From the NCBI RefSeq assembly GCF_017309385.1, contig NZ_JAFJMJ010000001.1, forward strand, positions 3,968,001 through 4,032,000: a stretch of DNA of 64,000 nucleotides, in the 5' to 3' direction. Shown here piece by piece: positions 26,956 to 35,560 of the stretch. The number at the start of each line of letters is the position of its first letter. The first letter of the stretch is position 1. The stretch is from Amycolatopsis sp. 195334CR (GTDB lineage: Bacteria; Actinomycetota; Actinomycetes; Mycobacteriales; Pseudonocardiaceae). A program made the position numbers and the translations under genes. The notes beneath the pieces were generated by a model. The model saw only the letters and a list, made by a program, of their open reading frames with translations. It was not told the DNA's origin and did no database searches.

Positions 26956-27621
26956 ATGCGGGTTCTGGTGGTCGAGGACGACGTCCGCCTCGCCGAGGTG
27001 CTGTCGTCGGGACTCACGGCCGAAGGCTTCGACGTGGACGTGGTCCACGACGGGTTCGACGGTTACTGGCAGGCCCGTGAAGGCGCGCACGACGTGGTCG
27101 TGCTGGACGTGCTGCTGCCCTCGATCAGCGGTTACACGGTGGCCAAGCGCCTGCGGGCCGAAGAGGTGTGGACGCCGGTGCTGATGCTCACCGCGAAGGA
27201 CGGCGAATACGACGAGGCCGACGGGCTCGACGTCGGTGCCGATGACTACCTCCGCAAGCCGTTCTCGTTCGTGGTGCTGGTGGCCCGCCTGCGGGCGCTG
27301 GCCCGTCGCGGGGCGACGCCGCGGCCCCGGCTGCTCAGCCACGGTGGTCTCTCGCTCGACCCCGAGTCCGGGGAGTGCATGGTCAACGGCAAGCAGCTGA
27401 CCCTGCAACCGCGCGAGCGCGCGCTGCTGGAGGCGCTGCTGCGCAACCGCAACCGGGTGATGTCGAAGGACCGCCTGCTCAACGCGGTCTGGGGGCTGGA
27501 CTCGGCCGGGGACACGAACCTGGTCGAGGTGTACGTGTCGTACCTGCGCCGCAAGATCGGCGCGGCCCGCATCGAGACGATCCGCAGCCTCGGGTACCGC
27601 TTGGTGGACCCGGATGCCTAG
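26956..27621 (+). CDS. OmpR-family response regulator
   Basis: A 221-residue response regulator. The receiver domain has the acidic pair EDD at 7-9, the phospho-acceptor Asp51 (VVLDVLLP) and the Thr/Lys switch residues (LTAKDG and LRKPF). The C-terminal winged helix (ESGECMVNGKQLTLQPRE, then VEVYVSYLRRKIG) is of the OmpR type. The ATG start with GGGCGGG upstream is preferred over upstream in-frame starts. It is co-transcribed with the sensor kinase (8-base overlap) and divergent from the tetronate operon. The adjacent efflux operons are its most likely targets. Confidence 0.9.
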   Translation: MRVLVVEDDVRLAEVLSSGLTAEGFDVDVVHDGFDGYWQAREGAHDVVVLDVLLPSISGYTVAKRLRAEEVWTPVLMLTAKDGEYDEADGLDVGADDYLRKPFSFVVLVARLRALARRGATPRPRLLSHGGLSLDPESGECMVNGKQLTLQPRERALLEALLRNRNRVMSKDRLLNAVWGLDSAGDTNLVEVYVSYLRRKIGAARIETIRSLGYRLVDPDA

Positions 27622-28957
27622 GGTGCGGCCGCGTTCCCTGCGGTTGCGGTTGACCCTGGTGGTCACCCTGGCGGTCGGCCTCGCGCTGACCGTCGCCTCG
27701 TTCGTGCTGGTCAACAGCATGTCGAACACGTTGTTCGGCGGAATGGCGGAAAGCGCGGCGGCGCAGGTCGACAAGGTGGCCGAAGCGGTGGAGCGCGGGC
27801 AACCGCTGCCCCCGGAGGACCCGGCGTCGGCGACCATGATCCTGGTCGAGGACCAGGCCGGGAAGGTGGTCGCGTCGGTGCCGCAGACCGGTCAGCAGGC
27901 GGTCGAAGGCAGGCCGGTGCCGGTCGAACGGGCGCGCGCGACCGGTGCCGCCGAGGGCCGTCCGCCCGCCGAGGACTTCGAGATCGTGCCGGCGCGGCAG
28001 GTCTCCACCCCGCAGGGCGAGGTCCGCACGGTGCGGGCGATCTCGCGGTCGGGGCAGATCACCCAGAGCATCGACCTGGTGGTGAACTCGCTGCTGGTGG
28101 CCGCGCCGGTGCTGACGATCTTCGTCGGCTGGCTGACCTGGTTCGCGGTGGACCGCGCGCTGCGCCCGATCGAGGCGGTCCGGCGGCGCGCCGAGGCAAT
28201 CAGTCACTCCACTTTGGACGAACGACTGCCCGAGCAGGACACCGGTGACGAGGTCGGGAAGCTGACCAGCACGCTGAACCGGATGCTCGACCGCATCGCC
28301 TCGGGCGCGCGTCGGCAGCGGGAGTTCGTCTCGGACGCTTCGCACGAACTGCGCACGCCGCTGGCCGCGATGCGGGCGGAGCTGGAAGTTTCGCTGGCGC
28401 ACCGGGACAGCGCCGACTGGCGGAACGTGGCGACGAGGTTGTTGGACGACCACCGTCGACTGGAACGCCTGACCGGCGACCTGCTGACGCTGGCGCGGCT
28501 CGACGAGGCCGCGGTCTCCCGGCGGGCGGAACCCGTGCACCTGGACGAGATCGTGGCGGGCGAGATCACCGCGGTGCGGCACGCGGAGGTGCGCCCGTCG
28601 CTGACCCCGGTGGTGGTGACCGGCGTGGTCCCCGAACTGGTGCGGTTGGTGCGGAACCTGCTGGACAACGCGGACAAGCACGCTTCGGGCGTGGTCGAGG
28701 TGTCGCTGTCGGTGGACGCCCGGCACGCCCTCTTCACCGTCGACGACGACGGCCCGGGTGTGCCGCCGGATCAGCGGGAACGCGTCTTCGACCGCTTCTT
28801 CCGCGTCGACGGCAGCCGGGACCGGGCCAGCGGGGGCGTGGGTCTCGGGCTGGCGCTGGTACGCCGCATCGCCCGGAGCCATGGGGGCGAGGTCACCGTC
28901 ACGGCTTCGCCTTCGCTGGGTGGCGCCCGTTTCGAAGTGCGCCTACCTCGCAACTAA
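27614..28957 (+). CDS. Sensor histidine kinase
   Basis: A 447-residue membrane kinase. Transmembrane segment 1 (about 10-34) is followed by an extracytoplasmic sensor of about 120 residues, transmembrane segment 2 (about 156-178) and a HAMP region. The HisKA motif DASHELRTPL has phospho-acceptor His244. The ATPase boxes NLLDNADKHA, DDDGPGVP and GVGLGLALVRRI are intact. It forms a pair with the overlapping response regulator. The sensor domain is acidic and has no recognised fold. It probably senses an envelope condition or an antibiotic and controls the efflux genes that follow. Confidence 0.9.
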   Translation: MPRVRPRSLRLRLTLVVTLAVGLALTVASFVLVNSMSNTLFGGMAESAAAQVDKVAEAVERGQPLPPEDPASATMILVEDQAGKVVASVPQTGQQAVEGRPVPVERARATGAAEGRPPAEDFEIVPARQVSTPQGEVRTVRAISRSGQITQSIDLVVNSLLVAAPVLTIFVGWLTWFAVDRALRPIEAVRRRAEAISHSTLDERLPEQDTGDEVGKLTSTLNRMLDRIASGARRQREFVSDASHELRTPLAAMRAELEVSLAHRDSADWRNVATRLLDDHRRLERLTGDLLTLARLDEAAVSRRAEPVHLDEIVAGEITAVRHAEVRPSLTPVVVTGVVPELVRLVRNLLDNADKHASGVVEVSLSVDARHALFTVDDDGPGVPPDQRERVFDRFFRVDGSRDRASGGVGLGLALVRRIARSHGGEVTVTASPSLGGARFEVRLPRN

Positions 28958-28984
28958 ACCCCGGCTCCACGAGCCCGTGGCACC

Positions 28985-29037
28985 GCTGTGAATGTGGCTT
29001 TCACTGCCAAATCCGCAGTGAAAGCCACATTCACAGC
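28985..29037. terminator. Long perfect hairpin after the kinase gene
   Basis: Twenty-three-base perfectly paired arms (28985-29007 and 29015-29037) flank a 7-base loop. It terminates the two-component operon and separates it from the efflux operon. The AT-richer stem is unlike the flanking DNA, which suggests a family of dispersed palindromes. Confidence 0.85.
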
Positions 29038-29095
29038 AGCCCTTCGTGGCTAGCACCCCCTTCTCTCGTCGTCAATCCGACGATTCAGCTTCTCC

Positions 29096-29120
29096 TCAGC
29101 GCGGCTAAGTCCCGTCCAAG
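29096..29120 (+). promoter_or_regulatory. Triple-box element before the first efflux cassette
   Basis: TCAG (29096-29099), TAAG (29106-29109) and CAAG (29117-29120) are spaced 10 and 11 bases, followed after nine bases by CACAGT as a possible -10 hexamer. The same layout and wording (CCAAGG, GCTCGGCACAGT) recur before the second cassette at 32604. Confidence 0.6.
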
Positions 29121-29172
29121 GCCCGCTCGGCACAGTGAGGCGGACAACGAGAGAAGAGAAGGGGGTACGGCG

Positions 29173-29619
29173 ATGTCCCGCTGGTCGATGGTGGTCCTGG
29201 CCCTGTTCCTCACGGCCTGCAGCGCACCCGAGCCACCCCAGGCACCCGTCGAGGACGTGTACCTCAAGTACGCCCAGTGCATGCGCGACAACGGCGTCCA
29301 GCTCCCCGACCCCCGCGCCGGCGACCCCGGCGCGATGTACGAGGGCATCGACACCGGCGCCGCCGCGTTCGAGACGGCCGACCGCACCTGCGGCGCCATC
29401 CTCGCCAACGTCGTGCAGGAGCGGCAGAAGCAAGACCCCGAGCAGCTCAAGTTCCAGCAGGAGGAACTGCTCGCCCTCGCCCGGTGCCTCCGCGAGCAGG
29501 GCATCGAGGTCCCGGACCCGGTCCCCGGGCAGCCGGGCGGTGCCTTCGGCCCGAGCCTCGACCGCAACGACCCCGCCACGGCGGAGGCGCTCAAAACCTG
29601 CGCCACCGCCGGAAAGTAA
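29173..29619 (+). CDS. Lipoprotein of the first efflux cassette
   Basis: A 148-residue lipoprotein. The signal peptide ends in lipobox LTAC (Cys at about residue 16). The mature part has a paired motif YAQCMRDNGVQLPDP near the start and ALARCLREQGIEVPDPVPG near the end, so it looks like a duplicated half with four conserved cysteines. It is 12 bases before the membrane-fusion gene. Such lipoproteins accompany MacB-like efflux genes in actinobacteria. The function is unknown; it may be a periplasmic or surface subunit of the pump. A paralogue is at 32684. Confidence 0.78.
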   Translation: MSRWSMVVLALFLTACSAPEPPQAPVEDVYLKYAQCMRDNGVQLPDPRAGDPGAMYEGIDTGAAAFETADRTCGAILANVVQERQKQDPEQLKFQQEELLALARCLREQGIEVPDPVPGQPGGAFGPSLDRNDPATAEALKTCATAGK

Positions 29620-29630
29620 GGACTACAGCC

Positions 29631-30689
29631 ATGAAAAAGCGCACGATCGCCTTCATCGCGGTCCCGGTGGTGGTCGCCGGAGCGGTCACCGCGGTGCTGC
29701 TGACCACCGGCCGCCCCGCGCCGCCCGCCGACGCGGGGCAGGCCGCGGCCAACACCGCGCAGGTCTCGGTCCGCGACCTCAGCCGGACCGAGACGATGAA
29801 CGGGGTGATCGCCTACCGCGACGAGCGCGATCTGCCCACCGCCAAGGGCGGCATCGTGACCATGCTGCCCGGCGTCGGTGACACGGTGAAATCCGGCGGT
29901 GTGCTGATGCGCGTGGACGAGCGGCCGGTGGTGCTGTTCAACGGCACCATCCCCGCCTACCGCGACCTCGGCCCCGGCATCACCGACGGCCCCGACGTGG
30001 CGCAGCTCGAGGAAACCCTGGTGAACCTCGGCTACGGCAAGAAGTCGAGCACCTACCCCGACGCCCACTGGAACTCGGTGACCACCACCGCGCTGAAGAA
30101 GTACCAGGAGGACGTCGGCGCGGTCATCGACGGGATCGCCTCCCTCGGCGAGATCGCCTTCACCCCCGGCGACATCCGGATCGCCAAGCGCACCACCACG
30201 GTCGGCGCGCCGGTGGTGCCCGGCCAGCCGGTGCTCACCGTCTCCGGCACCGAACGCCTGGTCACCGTCGACCTCGATCCGGTGAACCGCGATCTGGTGA
30301 CGGTCGGTGCCGCGGTGAAGGTGGAACCGCCGAGCGGCGACAAGCTCGACGGCACCATCGAGGAAGTCGGCACCGCGCTCGAAGCCGGCGCCGATGGCAA
30401 GCAGGTCTACAAGCTCAAGGTGAAACTGGCCGACGCCGCCGCGGCGGGCGAGAACGTCGCGCTGGCACCGGTGACCGTCCGCTACACCACCGTGGTCGCG
30501 CAGCAGGCGCTGACCGTGCCGGTGGCCGCGGTGGTCGGCGTGCCCGGCGGCGGTTACGCCGTCGACGTGCTGCCCCCGCAGGGCGGCGCCGCCGTCCGCA
30601 CCCCGGTCGAACTCGGGGCCTGGGGCGACGGCTTCGTCGTGGTGACCGGTGGCGTGCAGGCGGGCGACAAGGTGGAGGTGCCGAAATGA
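29631..30689 (+). CDS. Membrane-fusion (HlyD-like) protein with peptidoglycan-binding domain
   Basis: A 352-residue protein with an N-terminal membrane anchor (residues 5-25). A short lipoyl/barrel-sandwich part with GGVLMRVDERPVVLFNG follows. A peptidoglycan-binding-like helical segment (about 120-165, DGPDVAQLEETLVNLGYG, then ALKKYQ) is inserted where Gram-negative HlyD proteins have a coiled coil, and a C-terminal beta-barrel completes the protein. It serves as the extracytoplasmic adaptor of the adjacent ABC transporter. The ATGA overlap with the ATPase gene shows coupling. Confidence 0.85.
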   Translation: MKKRTIAFIAVPVVVAGAVTAVLLTTGRPAPPADAGQAAANTAQVSVRDLSRTETMNGVIAYRDERDLPTAKGGIVTMLPGVGDTVKSGGVLMRVDERPVVLFNGTIPAYRDLGPGITDGPDVAQLEETLVNLGYGKKSSTYPDAHWNSVTTTALKKYQEDVGAVIDGIASLGEIAFTPGDIRIAKRTTTVGAPVVPGQPVLTVSGTERLVTVDLDPVNRDLVTVGAAVKVEPPSGDKLDGTIEEVGTALEAGADGKQVYKLKVKLADAAAAGENVALAPVTVRYTTVVAQQALTVPVAAVVGVPGGGYAVDVLPPQGGAAVRTPVELGAWGDGFVVVTGGVQAGDKVEVPK

Positions 30690-31369
30690 CCAGGCCCGTA
30701 CTGGAGATCACCGACGCGGTCCGCGAATACCCCGGGGTGCCGCCGGTCCGCGCGCTCAACGGCGTCAACCTGACCGTCATGCCGGGTGAGTGGGTGGCGA
30801 TCGTCGGCCCGTCCGGCTCCGGCAAGTCGACCCTGCTGAACCTGATGGGCGCACTGGACAAGCCGACCTCGGGTTCGGTCAGGATCGACGGCCACGAGGT
30901 CGGCAAGCTCAACGACGAGAAGCTTTCCGCGCTGCGTGGTCGTTCGCTCGGTTTTGTCTTCCAGTCCTTCCACCTGCTCCAGAGCCTGAGCGCGCTGGAC
31001 AACGTGGGCACCGCGCTGATGTACCGCGGCATCCCGGCCGCCGAACGCCGTCAGCGCGCGGAATCGGCGCTGACCAGGGTCGGGCTCGGGCACCGGCTCG
31101 GGCACCGCCCGGCGCAGCTCTCCGGTGGCGAGAGCCAGCGCGTGGCGATCGCGCGGGCGCTGGTCGGCGATCCGGCGCTGGTGCTGGCCGACGAGCCCAC
31201 CGGCAACCTGGATTCCCGCAACGGCGAGGAGATCATGCGCCTGTTCGGGGAACTGCACCACGACGGCGCGACCCTGGTGCTGATCACGCACGACGACGAG
31301 ATCGCGCGTGCCGCCCCGCGCCGGGTGCACATCCGCGACGGCCAGATAGTCCAGGGGGCACTGGTATGA
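30686..31369 (+). CDS. MacB/LolD-type ABC transporter ATPase
   Basis: A 227-residue ATPase. Walker A is GPSGSGKST (about 44-52), the signature is LSGGESQR (about 146-153) and Walker B is VLADEPTGNLD with the catalytic Glu. It is fully intact and of the family that energises MacB-type mechanotransmission pumps. It overlaps the adaptor gene before and the permease after (ATGA). Confidence 0.93.
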   Translation: MTRPVLEITDAVREYPGVPPVRALNGVNLTVMPGEWVAIVGPSGSGKSTLLNLMGALDKPTSGSVRIDGHEVGKLNDEKLSALRGRSLGFVFQSFHLLQSLSALDNVGTALMYRGIPAAERRQRAESALTRVGLGHRLGHRPAQLSGGESQRVAIARALVGDPALVLADEPTGNLDSRNGEEIMRLFGELHHDGATLVLITHDDEIARAAPRRVHIRDGQIVQGALV

Positions 31370-32586
31370 CGATCACCGAGGAGAAACCACCGCGGCTGGA
31401 GAAGTCCGTGCTGCGCTTCCGCGACGCGATCGCGCTGGGCAAGCTGGGCGTGCTCGGCCGCCGCGGCCGCGCGATGCTGACCGCGGTGGGCATTTCGATC
31501 GGCATCGCCGCGATCGTCGCGGTGGTCGGCATTTCGGCCTCCTCGCAGGCGAACCTGTTGCAGGTGCTGGACGATCTCGGCACCAACTACCTGACCGTCA
31601 AGCCCGGCCAGTCGTTCAGCAGCGACGAGGAAGCGCAGCTGCCACCCGAAGCGGGCGGCCGTCTGTCCATTCTGGACCAGGTGCAGGCGGTGGCCACCGT
31701 GGCGCAGCTGGACGTCACCGTGCGGCGCACCGACCAGATGCCCGCCACGGACACCCGAGGCGTCGTGGTGCTGGCCGCCGAGGCCGACCTACTGTCCACA
31801 TTGAACGGAAAGCTGGCGTCGGGTCGTTGGCTCGACGCGGGACTTTCCGGTTACCCGACCGTCGTGCTCGGCACCACCGCCGCGCAACGCCACGGCGTGG
31901 ACATCAGCGAGGGCGGGCAGCTGGTCTGGCTCGGTGAGCAGTGGTTCGCCGTGGTCGGCATCCTGCAGCCGATGCCGCTGGCACCGGAACTGGACAGCTC
32001 GGCGCTCATCGGCACCGACATCGCGGCGCAGAAGTTCGGTTACCAGGGCTCGCCGACCACGGTGTACGTGCGGGCCAACCCGGACGACATCAACGCGGTC
32101 CGCGACGTGGCGGGCGCGACGGCGAACCCGGAGAGCCCGCAGGAGGTGGAGGTGACCCGGCCGTCGGACGCGCTGGAGGCGCGGGCCGCCGCGGACACCG
32201 CGTTCACCACGCTGCTGCTCGGCCTCGGCGGGGTGGCGCTGCTCGTCGGCGGGGTCGGCATCGCGAACGTCATGGTCATCTCCGTGCTGGAACGGCGGAA
32301 CGAGATCGGCGTGCGGCGCGCGCTGGGCGCCACCCGGCGGCACGTGCGCTCCCAGTTCCTCGTCGAGGCGCTGGTGCAGGCCGGGCTCGGCGGGTTCGCC
32401 GGGGTCCTGCTCGGCGCGGGCGTGACGATCGTCTACGCGCTGGTGATGGGGTGGCCGATCGTGCTGCCCGTGGTCGGCCTGGCCGGCGGTGTGCTGGCCG
32501 CGCTGCTGGTCGGCGGCCTGGCCGGGCTGTACCCGGCGAGCCGGGCGGCCCGGCTCGAACCGGCGGAAGCGGTCCGGCCCGCCTGA
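31366..32586 (+). CDS. MacB-type ABC transporter permease
   Basis: A 406-residue permease. One N-terminal transmembrane helix (about 38-58) is followed by a large extracytoplasmic MacB_PCD domain (about 65-270) and three C-terminal helices (from about 280) with the FtsX motif ERRNEIGVRRALGATRRHV. The four-gene unit lipoprotein, adaptor, ATPase, permease would form a pump for a hydrophobic or amphipathic compound. The genomic place beside the cluster makes the cluster product or an envelope signal a plausible substrate (inference). Confidence 0.9.
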   Translation: MTITEEKPPRLEKSVLRFRDAIALGKLGVLGRRGRAMLTAVGISIGIAAIVAVVGISASSQANLLQVLDDLGTNYLTVKPGQSFSSDEEAQLPPEAGGRLSILDQVQAVATVAQLDVTVRRTDQMPATDTRGVVVLAAEADLLSTLNGKLASGRWLDAGLSGYPTVVLGTTAAQRHGVDISEGGQLVWLGEQWFAVVGILQPMPLAPELDSSALIGTDIAAQKFGYQGSPTTVYVRANPDDINAVRDVAGATANPESPQEVEVTRPSDALEARAAADTAFTTLLLGLGGVALLVGGVGIANVMVISVLERRNEIGVRRALGATRRHVRSQFLVEALVQAGLGGFAGVLLGAGVTIVYALVMGWPIVLPVVGLAGGVLAALLVGGLAGLYPASRAARLEPAEAVRPA

Positions 32587-32603
32587 GCCCGCTCAGGGTG
32601 TTC

Positions 32604-32628
32604 CAAGGCGCGTTAAGCCCGGTCCAAG
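32604..32628 (+). promoter_or_regulatory. Triple-box element before the second efflux cassette
   Basis: CAAG (32604-32607), TAAG (32614-32617) and CAAG (32625-32628) are spaced 10 and 11 bases; TCCAAGGCGCG occurs twice, 21 bases apart. CACAGT nine bases after the last box repeats the arrangement seen at 29096. Confidence 0.65.
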
Positions 32629-32683
32629 GCGCGATCGGCACAGTTCTTCACGAAACCCAGAAGTCCCATGGAGGTGGACGGCC

Positions 32684-33169
32684 ATGTCGAAGCGGTTGAT
32701 CAAGGGCGGCGTGCCGGTGCTGGCCCTGCTGTTCGCGTTGACCGCCTGTGGCGGGAACGAACCGGCCCAGCCGGCGCAGGACAACAAGACGCAGGACAGC
32801 CTGCTGCAGTACGCCCAGTGCATGCGGGACAACGGCGTGCAGCTGGCCGACCCGCAGCCGGGCAGCCCCGGCGCGATGTACGAGGGGGTGGACAAGGACT
32901 CCGCGGCCTTCGTCGCGGCGAACAAGACCTGCGGGCACTTCCTCGACGGGGTGGTGCAGGACCGCCAGAGCCAGGACACCGGCGACCAGGCGCAGCAGGA
33001 CGAGGAGATGCTCGCGCTGGCGAAGTGCCTGCGGGACAAGGGCATCAACGTGCCGGACCCGGTGCCGGGCTCGGACACCCCGTTCGGCGACAAGCTGGAC
33101 CGGACCGATCCGGCCACGTCCAAGGCGCTCAAGGAGTGCCAGCAGTCGGCCGCGCCCTCGCAGGGGTGA
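32684..33169 (+). CDS. Lipoprotein of the second efflux cassette
   Basis: A 161-residue paralogue of the lipoprotein at 29173. The lipobox is LTAC after a hydrophobic stretch. The shared segments QYAQCMRDNGVQLADP and LAKCLRDKGINVPDPVPG show clear duplication of the cassette. The start ATG is chosen for the complete signal peptide; the frame extends upstream into the intergenic element and is not used. It is 4 bases before the GTG start of the second adaptor protein. Confidence 0.78.
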   Translation: MSKRLIKGGVPVLALLFALTACGGNEPAQPAQDNKTQDSLLQYAQCMRDNGVQLADPQPGSPGAMYEGVDKDSAAFVAANKTCGHFLDGVVQDRQSQDTGDQAQQDEEMLALAKCLRDKGINVPDPVPGSDTPFGDKLDRTDPATSKALKECQQSAAPSQG

Positions 33170-33173
33170 GGTC

Positions 33174-34220
33174 GTGAAGCCGAAGGTCGCGGTGCCGGTG
33201 GCGCTGGGTTTGGTCGCCGTCGCCGGCGCCGCGGTCTGGTACGTGGCGGACAGCGGTGCCGAACCGGCCCCCCTCGCCGGTTCGGCACCGACCGCCGATG
33301 TGGCGGTCCGCGACCTGACCCGCACGGAGAAGCTGAGCGGCGTGGTCGCCTACCAGGACATGCGCGACCTCTCCTCGGCGCAGAGCGGCATCATCACCGA
33401 ACTTCCCACTCCCGGCACCGACCTGGTCAACGGGGACGTGCTGATGCGGATCAACGACAAACCCGTGGTCCTGCTGAACGGGGTGGTGCCCGCGTGGCGC
33501 GACCTGAAGACAGGCATCACCGACGGGCCCGACGTGCACCAGCTGGAGTCCGCGTTGCTGGCGCTGGGCTTCGGCAAGCCGAGCGCGACCTATCCCGACG
33601 ACGACTGGAGCCAGAAGACCACCGACGCGGTCCAGCAGCTCCAGAAGAAGATCGGCGCCGAGGACGACGGTGTGCTCTCGCTCGGCGAAGTCGTGTTCAC
33701 CGAGGGGAACGTGCACATCGCCAAGCTCAACGCGCACGAGGGCGGGATGACCTCGCCGTCGGCGCCGGTGCTCACCGTGCAGAGCACGGACCGGGTGGTC
33801 AGCGTCGACCTCGACCCGCTGGACCGCGACCTGATCGAGGTCGGCAAGGCGGTCGAGGTCGAACTGCCCAGCGGTGACAAGGCGGCGGGCAAGATCGAGT
33901 CGGTCAGCACCACGCTGGAGTCGAACGCCGACGGCAAGGGCGTTTTCCAGGTCACCATCTCGCTCGACGCGCCGGACCAGGTGAGCGGGCTGGCGCTGGC
34001 GCCGGTGACCGTGCACTACGTGGCGACCGTGGCGCAGCAGGCCCTGACCGTGCCGGTGTCCTCGGTGATCGGGTTGCCGGGTGGCGGGAACGCGGTGGTG
34101 GTGATCGCGCCGGACGGCACCACGAAGCAGGTGCCGGTGAAGCTCGGCGAGTGGGGCGACGGTTTTGTGCAGGTCACCGGGGATCTCCCGGTGGGGACGA
34201 AGGTCGAGGTTCCGCTCTGA
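33174..34220 (+). CDS. Second membrane-fusion protein with peptidoglycan-binding domain
   Basis: A 348-residue paralogue of the adaptor at 29631 with the same layout: N-terminal anchor (5-22), VLMRINDKPVVLLNG, peptidoglycan-binding-like segment (DGPDVHQLESALLALGFG), then the beta-barrel. GTG start. No ABC ATPase or permease follows, so it may share the transporter of the first cassette or provide an alternative adaptor for it. It ends at a convergent terminator. Confidence 0.82.
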   Translation: MKPKVAVPVALGLVAVAGAAVWYVADSGAEPAPLAGSAPTADVAVRDLTRTEKLSGVVAYQDMRDLSSAQSGIITELPTPGTDLVNGDVLMRINDKPVVLLNGVVPAWRDLKTGITDGPDVHQLESALLALGFGKPSATYPDDDWSQKTTDAVQQLQKKIGAEDDGVLSLGEVVFTEGNVHIAKLNAHEGGMTSPSAPVLTVQSTDRVVSVDLDPLDRDLIEVGKAVEVELPSGDKAAGKIESVSTTLESNADGKGVFQVTISLDAPDQVSGLALAPVTVHYVATVAQQALTVPVSSVIGLPGGGNAVVVIAPDGTTKQVPVKLGEWGDGFVQVTGDLPVGTKVEVPL

Positions 34221-34241
34221 CCCCCGCCGCGGCCGAACGAA

Positions 34242-34296
34242 TGCTATGAGTGGGGCATTACTAGCGTTCATTGCAAGTAATGCCCCATTCATAGCA
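34242..34296. terminator. Bidirectional terminator between efflux and tandem barrel genes
   Basis: Twenty-base arms (34242-34261 and 34277-34296) pair with one G:T and a 15-base loop. It sits between convergent genes and ends two bases before the stop codon of the minus-strand gene. Confidence 0.85.
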
Positions 34297-34297
34297 A

Positions 34298-35431
34298 TCA
34301 GCCGGCGGTGGGCGGGTCCCACTCCCAGTGCTCGACGAGGTCGTTGCACATGAAGACCTGGCCGTCGAGATCGGCCTGGCCGGTCACCTTGAACAGGCGG
34401 CTGCCGACCATTCCGGCGTAGCGCCCGCTGACGCCGTCGGCCCACATCGCGTGCCATTCGTAGACGTTGTTCAGCGTCAGGTTGTAGACGCCGGAAGTGC
34501 GGATCGTGCCGTCGCGGAAGGTGATCGTCTGCTGCACGAACTTCAGCCCGATGTCGTTCGCCGGGTCCTTGAAGGGCGTGTACGAATAGCCCTTCGAAAT
34601 GGCGACGAGCCTGCCGTCCTTGCGGAACTCGGATTTGTAGTGCATCGAGGAACCGGCTCCCGGTGGCCACTCACCGCCGTCGCCCGGCGCGGGTCCGTAC
34701 TCCTCGGTCAGTTCCTCGCGCAGGCCGACGTGCACCTCGCAGTCGTTCGGGGGGACCGGGCTGTCGGCGGGGTCCTTGGGTGGCTCGGCCGCCTCGAGCG
34801 CGGCCAGCGCGTTGGACTGCTTCTCCGCCAGCGTTTCCTCGGCCTTGGGCTTCTTCGGGTTCCAGTCCCAGTTCTCTTCGAGGCCGCCGCACAGGTACAG
34901 CCCGGCGTTCAGGCTCAGGCCGAGCTGGGTGATCTGGAAGGTGCGGGCGCCGATCATGCCCACGTAGCGGCCGCTGACGCCTTCCGCCGAGATGTAGTTC
35001 CACTCGTTGTAGTTGTTGGGGGTGACGCTGTAGACCCCGGAGGTGCGGATGACCCCGTCGGTGAGTTCGATGGTTTCCTGCGCGTACTGAAGGATCACGT
35101 CCTCTTTGTCGTCGCGGTAGGGGACGTAGGAGTAGCCCTTCGAGGTGGCCACCCAGTTGCCTGCCTGGTCGCGCAGCTCGGCCTTGAAGTAGACCTGGTG
35201 GCCCACCTGCAGCCTGCTGCCGACCGGGGGATTGCTCGGGTCGGGGAAGATCGGGTACTTCTCCACGATCAGTTCGCTGAGGTTGTTGTGGTTGACGCAG
35301 TCGTGCGGCACCCCGGTGGACTCGGCGGCGCCCGCTGTCGCCGGAACCACCAGCGAGACCAGGAAGAACGCGCTCGCGACCAGTGTGATCCGGCTTCTCC
35401 GCCGGCGCGCTTTCTTGCGGAAAATGTGCAT
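34298..35431 (-). CDS. Secreted tandem allene-oxide-cyclase-barrel-like protein; candidate spirotetronate cyclase
   Basis: A 377-residue protein with a basic N-terminus and a Sec signal peptide (cleavage near Ala35-Ala36). The mature part is an internal duplication: residues about 44-190 and 230-373 share SKGYSY-x-P, DG-x-IRTSGVY, an EW pair, GVSGRY-x-GM-x-G and a final C-x2-L-x-E-x-W-x-W, with a charged Ala/Glu/Pro linker between. The DG-x-I-x-T-x-G and G-x-S/T-G-x-Y-x-G-x-x-G pattern resembles the allene-oxide-cyclase barrel, the fold of the spirotetronate [4+2] cyclases AbyU, PyrI4 and VstJ (family knowledge; assignment is inference). Each half has two Cys, so one disulfide per barrel is possible. 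If cyclase, the signal peptide implies action outside the membrane. Otherwise it is a secreted AOC-like protein of unknown role. Confidence 0.62.
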   Translation of the reverse strand: MHIFRKKARRRRSRITLVASAFFLVSLVVPATAGAAESTGVPHDCVNHNNLSELIVEKYPIFPDPSNPPVGSRLQVGHQVYFKAELRDQAGNWVATSKGYSYVPYRDDKEDVILQYAQETIELTDGVIRTSGVYSVTPNNYNEWNYISAEGVSGRYVGMIGARTFQITQLGLSLNAGLYLCGGLEENWDWNPKKPKAEETLAEKQSNALAALEAAEPPKDPADSPVPPNDCEVHVGLREELTEEYGPAPGDGGEWPPGAGSSMHYKSEFRKDGRLVAISKGYSYTPFKDPANDIGLKFVQQTITFRDGTIRTSGVYNLTLNNVYEWHAMWADGVSGRYAGMVGSRLFKVTGQADLDGQVFMCNDLVEHWEWDPPTAG

Positions 35432-35468
35432 GGTTCTCCTTTCGGCGGGTCGAGGCTAGGAGCGGGCG

Positions 35469-35495
35469 CTAAACCGTGCCTTAGGTCCGTCCATA
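35469..35495 (-). promoter_or_regulatory. Box element before the tandem barrel gene
   Basis: On the minus strand, TAAG (35480-35483) and TTAG (35469-35472) are 11 bases apart. A third, weaker box TATG is at 35492-35495. TAGCCT ten bases after the last box is a possible -10. The distance to the start codon is 38 bases. Confidence 0.55.
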
Positions 35496-35560
35496 GGGGA
35501 GTAACAGGGGGCTTGGGGGCTCCCGGCAAGGCTGGCATGGTCTAGCGAGTGTTCGAACCG

